Made by a program: the position numbers and the translations under genes. DNA of 35,631 nucleotides from positions 113,441 through 149,071 of the forward strand of contig NZ_WJBI01000010.1 of NCBI RefSeq assembly GCF_020804225.1, read 5' to 3'. This DNA is from Methanosarcina sp. DH2. GTDB lineage: Archaea > Halobacteriota > Methanosarcinia > Methanosarcinales > Methanosarcinaceae. Under the pieces are notes generated by a model, which worked only from the letters and a program-made list of their open reading frames with translations, was not told the origin of the DNA and searched no databases. Below are positions 17,136 through 25,836 of the stretch, in pieces (within the stretch, counting starts at the first letter, position 1; every line of letters starts with the position of its first letter).

Positions 17136-17435
17136 TTATTTATGGCTATGAAGATGGAAAAGTCCTTCTTTTGCCTTGTTAAGGCGTTTATTTGCTTCCT
17201 CGATTTTATTGGCAGCCTCAGAAATATCTTCGGAAGCTTCGAGAAAACCGTCTTTTTTGGCTTTCAGAGCCCATTCTCTAAAACTCTGTATGTGGCTCTC
17301 GTTATGCTCGATCCAGTGCTCAATCAAATGGGAAAGGTTATCGTGATTAAGTTCTTCAGTTATAGTTATTCCCTCCTGTTCAGATATATGCAATTCATCG
17401 TATAAATTCCCGCTGGATTTAAGATGGATTTTCAT
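17136..17435 (-). CDS. Small His-rich helical protein
   Basis: 99 residues from ATG 17435 on the minus strand. A longer frame up to 17534 exists, but its extra N-terminus comes from an A/G-rich simple sequence on the other strand and is probably spurious. The body contains LSHLIEHWIEHNESHIQSFREWA, a helix with regularly spaced His and Glu. A long amphipathic helix (ASEDISEAANKIEEANKRLNKAKEG) follows, and the end is His-rich (LFHLHSHK). The His/Glu spacing suggests metal binding, but this is inference. I cannot name a family. No strong ribosome site is visible. It lies between the aconitase-family gene and the archaellum cluster, converging with the latter. Confidence 0.6.
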   Translation of the reverse strand: MKIHLKSSGNLYDELHISEQEGITITEELNHDNLSHLIEHWIEHNESHIQSFREWALKAKKDGFLEASEDISEAANKIEEANKRLNKAKEGLFHLHSHK

Positions 17436-17595
17436 ACTGTTAAGTACAGAAAAAGGAAAATAAAAAGAAAAAGAAAAATAAAATAAAAAAAGAAGAAAAG
17501 AATAAATTTTCCGGATCTTTTTTATTTCAGTCATGTTTTACTTCTATTTGTAGAGGGCAGCAGTACAGACTGCCTGTTCAAACGGTCTTCGGAAT

Positions 17596-18837
17596 TCAGA
17601 TCGTCCTCGGATCAGTGATTTCGCCAGTCAGTGCAGAGGCTGCTGCGGTTGCAGGGGATGCAAGATAAATAAAGCCGTCTTTTCCCATCCTGCCTTTAAA
17701 GTTTCTGTTTGCTGTCGAAACGCAGACTTCTCCTTCTCCGAGCACGCCCTGATGAGCTCCAAGACATGGCCCGCAGCCAGGGGTCGCAAGCGTCACACCG
17801 GCTTTTAGTAGTGTTTCCATTGTCCCGTTCTCGATTGCTGAAAGAAGAGTCGAGCGGGATGCGGGGATCACGATTGTCCTGACCGCAACCTTTTTTCCTT
17901 TAAGGACTGCTGCTGCTACCTCGAGGTCCTCAAGCCTTCCGTTGGTGCACGTTCCTATAAAGACCTGGTCTATGTGAGTGCCTTCTACTTCAGTTACAGG
18001 CTTTACATTATCCACCTGATGCGGGCAGGCAACCTGAGGTTCGATATCTCCGGCATCGTATGTGAACTCTTGCAGATAAGCAGCGTCGGGATCGGCATAG
18101 ACAGGCTCATAAGGAGCAGCTGCCCTGTTTTTCAGGAAATCAAAGGTCTTTTCGTCAGGAGGGACAATCCCGGTCTTTGCTCCCATCTCAATCGCCATAT
18201 TGCAGAGTGTCATCCTGCCTGCGACTGAAAGCTCGCTGATAGCCTGCCCGTAAAACTCAACTGCTTTGTAGGTCGCACCGGCAATTCCTGTCTTTCCTAT
18301 CAGGTAAAGGGTAAGGTCCTTTGCATAAACACCTGTCTCAAGGCTGCCTTCAACCGTCATCCTGAAGCTTTCAGGCACTTTAAACCAGAGTTTTCCCGTG
18401 GCAAAGATTTCAGCCATATCGGTTGCTCCAACTCCTGTTGCAAAAGCGCCGAAAGCCCCGTAAGTACAGGAATGAGAGTCAGCCCCGACAACCAGCTTTC
18501 CGGGTAATGCAAAGCCGTTTTCCGGAAGCACCTGGTGGCAGATTCCTTCCCCGACCTCATAGAAGTTGGGTATTCCCTGCTCCCGTACCCATTCCCTTAT
18601 CTCCTTCTGAAGGGTAGCTGAAGTCTCGGTGTTCGCAGGGGCTATATGGTCAAAAGGAATCACGATTTTTGAAGGGTCCCAGACCTTTTCCAGTTTCATT
18701 TCCTTAAAAGCATTTACTGCCAGCACTGACGTGCCATCATGCGCCATTGCATAGTCCACATCTGCCAGCACAAAATCATTAGCCTTTGCCTCTTTTCCCG
18801 CTGCCCGGGAGAAGATTTTTTCGCTGATCGTTCCCAA
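17596..18837 (-). CDS. Aconitase-family large subunit (3-isopropylmalate dehydratase or homoaconitase type)
   Basis: 413 residues from TTG 18837, fixed by a strong AAAGGAGG ribosome site 7 bases upstream. It dehydrates and rehydrates a 2- or 3-hydroxy tricarboxylate-like substrate, using a 4Fe-4S cluster held by Cys297 (IGTCTNGR), Cys355 and Cys358 (TPGCGPCLG). FDHIAPANT (62-70) and [20 protein letters not shown] (118-137) are the other active-site signatures. In archaea this family covers leucine synthesis (LeuC) and the homoaconitase of the coenzyme B pathway (HacA); the two cannot be told apart safely by eye. The partner small subunit is not in the window, so it is encoded elsewhere, as is common in methanogens. 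Confidence 0.93.
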   Translation of the reverse strand: MGTISEKIFSRAAGKEAKANDFVLADVDYAMAHDGTSVLAVNAFKEMKLEKVWDPSKIVIPFDHIAPANTETSATLQKEIREWVREQGIPNFYEVGEGICHQVLPENGFALPGKLVVGADSHSCTYGAFGAFATGVGATDMAEIFATGKLWFKVPESFRMTVEGSLETGVYAKDLTLYLIGKTGIAGATYKAVEFYGQAISELSVAGRMTLCNMAIEMGAKTGIVPPDEKTFDFLKNRAAAPYEPVYADPDAAYLQEFTYDAGDIEPQVACPHQVDNVKPVTEVEGTHIDQVFIGTCTNGRLEDLEVAAAVLKGKKVAVRTIVIPASRSTLLSAIENGTMETLLKAGVTLATPGCGPCLGAHQGVLGEGEVCVSTANRNFKGRMGKDGFIYLASPATAAASALTGEITDPRTI

Positions 18838-19280
18838 AAGTAAGCCTCCTTTCCTAGAATAAAGTGATACTGAATAAAATGCACGCTAAAGAATTAAGGT
18901 TTCAGAACTCACTATAACGAAATTTACCATTCAGTTTAATTAGCTTAAAATTAAATTATTTATCTAATATTTTTGATTTAATTCCTGTAAACTTTATTCT
19001 TTGGCATGAAAGTACTTGAAAGAACTTTCATATTTTTGTGCCTGTAATTCGAAGAGTTCCATGTTCGTTTTTTGTAATTTTCATATTTTGTCTTAAATCT
19101 CTTTTCGTTCCTATTTTCCCGACAAAACTCCAAGGTTTAGCATATGGTTAAGCCCTTTGGAAGCCCCCTTATCTTGCAAAAACTTTAAGAGTGTTTCCAG
19201 TAATGGTCGTGACAAAAACTATGCATTTGGATTTTGTTCTGGTAATAGATACATTCAGCTTGTTCAAACTATAAATAAAT
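18838..19280. other. Gene-free spacer upstream of the aconitase-family gene
   Basis: AT-rich. It holds an interrupted hairpin at 19008-19029 (GAAAGTACTT against AAGAACTTTC). A short plus frame (19157-19357) looks like a shadow of the decayed minus-strand module to its right. No intact immunity-type gene was found here for the orphan Rhs tip. Confidence 0.45.
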
Positions 19281-20433
19281 TCAGCTTTCAGGCTCGCAGT
19301 ATTCAGCATGACCAACTAGCTGTTCACGCTTTTCCAGCTGTTCTCCAATTTCCTTAACCTTACTACTTTCAGGCCAGTATTTCTCAGCAAATCTCAAGCA
19401 TTTTTTTTGCAGTTTCAAAATTAAATTTTTTAATGGAATATTAGCCAAGTCAATAAATTCATATGTGTATGGAGTTATCTCGACTTTGCAAAAAGTGATA
19501 AAAACATTTTCCGCCGATTCTCTATCTTTAAACTATCCGTCATAAATTTTTTTGCTTTTTTCAGCCTTAAAAACCAGCTCACAATCTTTACATATTTTTA
19601 TACCAGTCTCTCTTACAGTATTATCAACAGTTTTATCATTTTTTAACTCGTCTTTTTCTCTGCATCCACCGTCTTATCCAGCAGCTTGAATAAATCTCCA
19701 ACGTTATCTGCATGAGTAACTGTTTCCTCCAGTGCCTGAACTCCAAGCCTTCCACCTGTAACACCAGGCAAAGCCAGACATGCAACATCAGTAGTAAGAC
19801 CTATGTAAGTCCATTTATCAGCGTTACCGGTACGGATATCGTTAATATCCATTGCAAGGAAAGCTAAATCAATGGCAGTTTCAATATAATGCCCGCTCGG
19901 ATCAGTATATTTCACCGGATTATTCAGTGCATAAGCATACCTGTTCAACGCCTGCGGATTATACGGGTCAGGAAGCATCGTATCCGGCTGAACGAAAATC
20001 CTGTACTCAGGCGAATAATACCTTGCGCCGTAGTACATCAGCCCTGTATCAGCATCATTTTCCTGCCCTGTAAACCCGTATTTCTCAAGACCGCCTGACC
20101 TCACCTGACCGTATGGGAAATAATCGGTGCATTCGACCACAAGGCCGTTCTCGTCAACCATCAGGGAAGTGCTGCCGAGGTGGTCGGAGAGGTACCACTT
20201 AATGCCCTCGGATGTTTGTTTGGCTACGCGTTCATCGTCGCGGAAGAAGTAGCTGGTGGACGTGCCGTTATCGATTTCGTAGAACTTATTGATGTAGTAA
20301 GTGAATTCACCATCAGAGTTCTGTTTCTTGATTCTCTGGCCGTTTGCATCGTACCAGTACTTTTCCACAAGAGAATTGTTAGCGGAGTAATGGACCTCAC
20401 TTAACTGGTTGGCATCGTTGTAAATCGATTATC
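19281..20433 (-). pseudogene. Orphan Rhs-tip cassette: truncated Rhs core fused to a different, decayed C-terminal domain
   Basis: From 20433 down to about 19654 the minus strand repeats the Rhs core end of the large gene to its right (22140-21372) with very few changes. It begins inside the YD shell (YNDANQLSE) just after a stop, with no promoter or signal peptide. It keeps the DPSGHYIE boundary and the next 75 residues. The frame then shifts near 19648-19655, where a run of A differs by one or two bases. The sequence continues in another frame as a tip unlike the first: RETGIKICKDCELVFKAEK, a TAG at 19533-19535, then ITPYTYEFIDLANIPLKNLI, and TGA at 19281-19283. The intact core part is the 241-residue frame 19643-20368. 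This is the arrangement of bacterial rhs orphan tips. The tip fold is not recognised. Confidence 0.8.
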
Positions 20434-20472
20434 ATTAGAAAAGTAAATCGTGGTTTGAGAACCATAATTGGT

Positions 20473-20600
20473 GAGCTTATCCCAAAAGCCATTTCACTTC
20501 ATTCATTAACAAGTTCCAGATTATTTTCAAGATCAGGAACTTGATCGATTATTTGGGACATAAGATTCGAGAAGCGAATTCTGAGTTTTAGGATGAGCTC
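20473..20600. mobile_element. MITE-like element, copy 1 (128 bp)
   Basis: Bounded by inverted ends GAGCTTATCCCAAAA (left) and TTTTAGGATGAGCTC (right). It has no coding capacity. A related 130-bp element with better-conserved ends lies at 28686-28815. This copy sits between the orphan Rhs cassette and the stop of the immunity-like gene. Confidence 0.7.
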
Positions 20601-20614
20601 GAGATTTATTAAAA

Positions 20615-21004
20615 TTACTTATTTGCTTTTAGCTCCTCTAAATCAAGTTCATCTCTCAAAAAAGAAAGGAAGATTTCCACCTTTTTAGGGGTGAGTTCTT
20701 TTCCTTTTTCATCTATTTCTTCCAGCTTATCCAATATGTATCCAATTTTATCTTGGTATTTTTCACAATACCTATACCACTCAGAGAATAAAATAAAATT
20801 TGCCCAAGTAACTACATCGGCATGAGAAATCTCATTACTTTTGTACTTCTCCAATAGATTGATTATATGCTCTTTACATACCTCCACGGACCAGTAATAT
20901 TCCGGAGGAGCGAAATTATATGTAGCTTCATCCAATTTGTTAATTGTGATTTCCAAATCCCTATACATCTCAAGAATCTTCAAATCAATTGTAATAATAC
21001 TCAC
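20615..21004 (-). CDS. Putative immunity protein of the Rhs toxin
   Basis: 129 residues starting at GTG 21004, which overlaps the TGA of the Rhs gene in a GTGA arrangement; the GAAGGGGTGAG context serves as ribosome site. It is soluble, mostly helical and acidic (LDKLEEIDEKGKEL, LRDELDLEELKANK), as many immunity proteins are. It contains a Trp/Tyr-rich centre (EYYWSVEVCKEHI, ANFILFSEWYRYCEKY). I do not recognise the fold family. Its role is inferred from position: small genes directly overlapping the 3' end of an Rhs gene nearly always encode the protein that neutralises the toxin tip. The overlap suggests coupled translation so that protection accompanies the toxin. Confidence 0.7.
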   Translation of the reverse strand: MSIITIDLKILEMYRDLEITINKLDEATYNFAPPEYYWSVEVCKEHIINLLEKYKSNEISHADVVTWANFILFSEWYRYCEKYQDKIGYILDKLEEIDEKGKELTPKKVEIFLSFLRDELDLEELKANK

Positions 21005-24000
21005 CCCTTCTTGATTTTGTTGTGAACTAAATTTCCTTTGGGGTCAAAGGTTTCTTTCCAGACTTTAGTGGTAATTCCTTCGGAGGATATTTCCTTGTAG
21101 TATACTGCATAAGAACCGGGGACATTTCCTGGTTTCGTTGCAGTGACTAAATAACTTCCATCACCCCCTGATTTGATTATAAAGTTAGTATAGTCATTTT
21201 TTCCTGCTAAAAAACGATTAATGTTAGTTCTTACCTTAGGATCTAAATCCAGATTATCTAACGATTCTCGTGTTTTTTCAAGATTGTCTGCTTTTACAAA
21301 ATACTTTGACGTATCTAGTGCATCATCAACGTGATTAACAGCTTGCCCTGCATCAACCCCATTATCTACTTTCTTCTCTATACCCGCCGTCTTATCCAGC
21401 AGCTTGAATAAATCTCCAACGTTATCTGCATGAGTAACTGTTTCCTCCAGTGCCTGAACTCCAAGCCTTCCACCTGTAACACCAGGCAAAGCCAGACATG
21501 CAACATCAGTAGTAAGACCTATGTAAGTCCATTTATCAGCATTTCCAGTACGGATGTCGTTAATGTCCATTGCAAGGAACGCTACATCAATGGCACTTTC
21601 AATATAATGCCCACTTGGATCAGTATACTTAACCGGGTTGTTCAGAGCATAAGCATATCTGTTCAATGCCTGTGGATTATACGGATCAGGAAGCATCGTA
21701 TCCGGCTGAACAAAAATACTGTACTCAGGTGAATAATACCTTGCACCATAGTACATTAGCCCTGTATCGACATCATTCTCCTGACCTGTAAACCCGTATT
21801 TCTCCAGACCACCTGACCGAACCTGACCGTATGGGAAATAATCGGTGCGTTCGACGTCAAGTCCGTTCTCGTCAACCATCAGGGAAGTGCTGCCGAGGTG
21901 GTCGGAGAGGTACCACTTCATGCCCTCGGATGTTTGTTTGGCTACGCGTTCGTTGTCGCGGAAGAAGTAGCTGGTGGATGTGCCGTTGTCAATTTCGTAG
22001 AAATTGTTGATATAGTAAGTGAATTCACCATCAGAGTTCTGTTTCTTGATTCTCTGGCCGTTTGCATCGTACCAGTATTTTTCCACAAGGGAATTGTTAG
22101 TCGAGTAACGGATCTCACTTAACTGGTTGGCATCATTAAAGATGTAGATGAAATCCTCATCGTCGATAAGGTTTCCGTTTGCATCATAGTCTAGATCGTT
22201 TGTATCATAACCCAGGTTGCCTACACTATAAGTAACAGGAGCATGGAAAGGTGTTAGAGAGTATTCATAAAGTGCAGTTTCGACAATAAAAGGAACGGGT
22301 CCATATATAGCATGGTTGATCTCGATACGGCCATACTGGTCGTAAGTGAAGTCTATCATGTCGTTCGGTATGCCATTGACCGACATATCTGCGCTGACTA
22401 GCCTGTCAAGGTCGTCATATTCGTAGGTTTTTATGGAATTTTGGGTATTGTCTGCTATCTCGAGGACATTGCCGACATTATCGAAATCGTAGTTGAGGTC
22501 CTGGAGGCCTGCGGAATAGATTCTGTTAAGCAGAAGTTTTTGACTGTCGTAGGTGTAAGTTGTGACCACGCCGTTCGAATATTCCTTTCTTGTTAGCTGG
22601 TTCCTTGCGTTGTAATCAAGGTCGTCGATCACGCCGTCAACGCTTTCAAGAAGGGTCTGCGAATTGTATGTCAAGCGAACACTTTCGCCGTTCGGATAGG
22701 AAATCCCTGTAACCCTGTCCAAGTTGTCATAATCATATGACGTAGTGTAACTTGCACCGTCAATGGTTACAGTCTCGCTCTCTACCCTGTAGCGAAGGTC
22801 ATAGTCGTAACCTGACGATGCAGTTTCTTTTGATACCCTCGAAAGCGTACCGTTAAACTCAAGATCATATGTGAAACTTACATCCTCATCGTTAGGATAA
22901 TCGATTGCAGTAACTCTGTTCAGATCATCATAACTGAGGATTGTTGAAACTCCCCGTGCATCGGTCTGATTTAACAGGTTACCGTTCAGGTCATATTCAT
23001 AGGTCCAGCTTCCCATGTCAGGGTCGTTCATTGCAACTTTTCTGCCAAGGGAATCATAGGTAAAGCAAACACTTGGTGGAGCCTGAGGGTTGTTACAGCC
23101 TGGAGTAATCTCTATTAGATTATTCCGGGCATCGTAACTGTAGGATGTAATGTAAGTTTCATTCCCGTTGAACTCATAGACCTTGATAATATTCCCGAAG
23201 ACATCACTTGTCAGTGTTTTGTTAACTCCATTCTGATTGGTTATCGTGGTGTTACTAAGCTTGTAATGATACCTCAGGGTAGTGCCATCAGTATTGGTGA
23301 TGACCGTTGGTCGTCCGACCGTATCATATTCGTAGGTTATGGATAAGCCGGATTGATCTGAATAATGCGGGACTTCAGCACTTTCTACAAGACCCAGTTC
23401 ATTATATGCAGTATTCTGGATAATCCAGCTGTCTTCACCTTCATACTTTTTCTGGATTAGTTGTCCGAAGCCGTCATATGAATCAAAGGAATCAAACGTG
23501 GAATAATATAGAGATTTGGAAATTGTGTAAGTTGGTTCAGATGATGCATATTGACGGACATAAACATAATCGACATGAGAAGTTGATCTGATACCTCTAA
23601 AACCTATATAATCTTCTGTAGTATGCGCAGTGGTGTCATTGATATAATTAGTCCAGGTTCTACCATCGTCACTTCCATAAGCTTTTATGCTCATTCCTGA
23701 GAAATCCACTCTTAAGAAATGCCATGTATCATAGTTTGTTGGATTTGAAGCAGGTATATCGACATTTCCCCAATCAACATATGCATAGTCATGGTTATCC
23801 AATCTAGACAAGAAAGCAATACTATGGCTATCATCCCAATTATTACCATCACCACGAACAAAGATGCCTAATTCATCATCATATCCGTCACTTGCTATTT
23901 TAATTTTCGAAACGAGAACACCATCAACTATTCCATTTGTTGCTAATCTGTTCCAAATGTATGGTGATAAATTATGCACAGCATTTCCATCTGACACTCT

Positions 24001-25836
24001 CCAGTTGGAGTCGATTGAAACCCATTTTGAAGTATTAAATGAAGTTCCACTAAAATCATCAAAAAAGTCAAAAACTGCATTACCGTTTGATGCTGAAGGC
24101 ACACCAGAGTTCCCATAGTACATCTTGATAGTTGTACCAGATGTTCCATCTATCTCAGGAACTTTGACCCAGACTTTTGCTGAGATGGAATCCGTTTTCT
24201 CTTCAATCCAATACGGGAGAAGAAGACCATTTTCATCAATAAAGCGCAGATCATCAAAATCCGATTGCATCTCAAGTTCATAAGCAATATCAAAACTCAC
24301 CTGGTAATCAGTCAGAGTGCCATCTGCAGATGGGGAAATTGTGATAGTCTTGTAATTTTTGAATATGGAACCATTAATGATGTAATTGTTCTCTTCACTA
24401 CCATATTCCTTTGTTTTGGTTAATAGTTTTTCAGGTGCTACACCATCCTGATAGTACGTGTACACCATAGATGGAGAATCAGGCGTGTCGTCGACCTTCA
24501 GTATCTTCGATATCCTTTGCAAGTCGTCATAGATGTATTCTGTAGAAACGCCGTTGCTGTCTGTAGTTTTCGTTATCCTGCCAAAGTCATTGTATTTATA
24601 CAATTCTTTTTGACCCAGAGCGTTTTCAATGGAAACAGGGTATACATGGTTTCCATCATACTTTATGTTCTCCAAAGACCCTTTTGGATTTGTAATTTGT
24701 ACAATGTTTCCATAGTCATCATAATCGTACAAAACAGCGGGGTTATCTCCCATATTGTTCCATGACACTGTTTTTGTGAGCTGCCCTTTGCTGATGTTAC
24801 TGTTATCATTTGTTCCGTCATAATAGTACCATGATTCGCCCTTCTTTATCTGATCTGAATCTTCCAGCCATTCATGCGTTTTTTTCCCGAGGACCCACGG
24901 ACCTTCTGCATTGGCATATTCAAAATAAAGATATTTTTCATCCCCTGCAGTATTCACATCACCATAATCTGTTATGGAAAGCGGGTTCCCGTAATCATCA
25001 TAGTCGTCATATTCGGTAAGAGACGACCAGCCGGCTGAACTGGTTGGGTTCTGTACAAGCCCGTCGAACTGTGTTTTAGATTCCGAGTTCAGCAAAATTA
25101 GGTTGACATCGAGGTATATTCCCTGAGCAGTATATTCAATGTCTGAAGAACTGTAAAGGCTCCCGTCCTTGTCCCATACTTCAGTATGATTTTCGATACC
25201 CTTCAGTACATCGTCCTGATGGAAAAAGTGTTTTACTATCGAGTACTCGTTTTCAACAGTTACCTCGCCAAATCCTCTGAATTCGATTTCCTCTGGTGGA
25301 TTAAAATACTGCATTCCGTTTTTATAGGTGTAATCTGTTGTTGAAACCACGCTTCCGGTGCCTGTAATCCCATTATCTCTTATCACCCTGCTTGTGACCC
25401 ACATACTCATGGTCAAATCTGAAATGCCATCATTTCCAGTGTTATTGAAAATCGTGGAAGGTTCATATTTTATGGTCGTGCTTCCACCTGTTGGATGCTG
25501 TATTTTTTTGAGCAGACCCGGAGTTTTATAATCTTCTGTGCTATCAGCGTTAGTGTTTGTCCAAGTACCACCATAAGCCCCTTGGATAATATCTGTCAGC
25601 CCATCCCCATTCAAATCTGCAAACCGTACTCCCAAGTCTGAGCTATAGCTTGCGATCAGTGTAGGAGGATTCCATGAATTGTCCCTTTCCCAGCCACTAC
25701 CAGTGCTTATCCAGGCATCGTAAGTGTATCCTACATTGTTATAAATGCTCTTAAGAATATCTGCCAAACCATCTCCATTAACATCCACTAAGACTACACC
25801 GTATTTAATGAGTTGAGCGATACTGGGGATCCCCAT
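21001..25836 (-). CDS. Rhs/Tc-toxin-like protein, C-terminal fragment (YD repeats, Rhs core, toxin tip)
   Basis: 1611 codons, the larger part of a gene split by a frameshift at 25794-25836. Its nominal ATG 25836 has no ribosome site and lies within a VCBS repeat, so it is not a true start. Order: two VCBS repeats (VDVNGDGL, ADLNGDGL), a TcdB-like middle part, first YD repeats (about 275-470), a DUF2341 domain and lectin-like fold (about 490-770, MYYGNSGVPSASNG), many YD repeats (about 780-1290), then the Rhs core ending in TDPSGHYIE (about 1325-1410). The last 200 residues are the variable tip, with the end pattern PGSYAVYYKE and FDPKGNLVHNK, which I associate with bacterial polymorphic-toxin tips. 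YD repeats build a hollow shell that encloses the tip. Transcription is towards the immunity gene. Confidence 0.9.
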   Translation of the reverse strand: MGIPSIAQLIKYGVVLVDVNGDGLADILKSIYNNVGYTYDAWISTGSGWERDNSWNPPTLIASYSSDLGVRFADLNGDGLTDIIQGAYGGTWTNTNADSTEDYKTPGLLKKIQHPTGGSTTIKYEPSTIFNNTGNDGISDLTMSMWVTSRVIRDNGITGTGSVVSTTDYTYKNGMQYFNPPEEIEFRGFGEVTVENEYSIVKHFFHQDDVLKGIENHTEVWDKDGSLYSSSDIEYTAQGIYLDVNLILLNSESKTQFDGLVQNPTSSAGWSSLTEYDDYDDYGNPLSITDYGDVNTAGDEKYLYFEYANAEGPWVLGKKTHEWLEDSDQIKKGESWYYYDGTNDNSNISKGQLTKTVSWNNMGDNPAVLYDYDDYGNIVQITNPKGSLENIKYDGNHVYPVSIENALGQKELYKYNDFGRITKTTDSNGVSTEYIYDDLQRISKILKVDDTPDSPSMVYTYYQDGVAPEKLLTKTKEYGSEENNYIINGSIFKNYKTITISPSADGTLTDYQVSFDIAYELEMQSDFDDLRFIDENGLLLPYWIEEKTDSISAKVWVKVPEIDGTSGTTIKMYYGNSGVPSASNGNAVFDFFDDFSGTSFNTSKWVSIDSNWRVSDGNAVHNLSPYIWNRLATNGIVDGVLVSKIKIASDGYDDELGIFVRGDGNNWDDSHSIAFLSRLDNHDYAYVDWGNVDIPASNPTNYDTWHFLRVDFSGMSIKAYGSDDGRTWTNYINDTTAHTTEDYIGFRGIRSTSHVDYVYVRQYASSEPTYTISKSLYYSTFDSFDSYDGFGQLIQKKYEGEDSWIIQNTAYNELGLVESAEVPHYSDQSGLSITYEYDTVGRPTVITNTDGTTLRYHYKLSNTTITNQNGVNKTLTSDVFGNIIKVYEFNGNETYITSYSYDARNNLIEITPGCNNPQAPPSVCFTYDSLGRKVAMNDPDMGSWTYEYDLNGNLLNQTDARGVSTILSYDDLNRVTAIDYPNDEDVSFTYDLEFNGTLSRVSKETASSGYDYDLRYRVESETVTIDGASYTTSYDYDNLDRVTGISYPNGESVRLTYNSQTLLESVDGVIDDLDYNARNQLTRKEYSNGVVTTYTYDSQKLLLNRIYSAGLQDLNYDFDNVGNVLEIADNTQNSIKTYEYDDLDRLVSADMSVNGIPNDMIDFTYDQYGRIEINHAIYGPVPFIVETALYEYSLTPFHAPVTYSVGNLGYDTNDLDYDANGNLIDDEDFIYIFNDANQLSEIRYSTNNSLVEKYWYDANGQRIKKQNSDGEFTYYINNFYEIDNGTSTSYFFRDNERVAKQTSEGMKWYLSDHLGSTSLMVDENGLDVERTDYFPYGQVRSGGLEKYGFTGQENDVDTGLMYYGARYYSPEYSIFVQPDTMLPDPYNPQALNRYAYALNNPVKYTDPSGHYIESAIDVAFLAMDINDIRTGNADKWTYIGLTTDVACLALPGVTGGRLGVQALEETVTHADNVGDLFKLLDKTAGIEKKVDNGVDAGQAVNHVDDALDTSKYFVKADNLEKTRESLDNLDLDPKVRTNINRFLAGKNDYTNFIIKSGGDGSYLVTATKPGNVPGSYAVYYKEISSEGITTKVWKETFDPKGNLVHNKIKKG

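Noticed and set aside
17436..17534. N-terminal extension of the His-rich protein (MTEIKKIRKIYSF start)
   Set aside because: The Phe/Tyr/Ser-rich part is the reverse of an A/G simple sequence, and no ribosome site precedes the longer start.
19533..19535. In-frame TAG in the orphan Rhs tip as a pyrrolysine codon
   Set aside because: The same module is also frameshifted and lacks a start, so decay is simpler; left open only if an intact homologue carries TAG at this place.
25794..25836. Programmed -1 frameshift in the Rhs gene
   Set aside because: No convincing X-XXY-YYZ slippery site or downstream pseudoknot seen; kept as an ordinary frameshift.
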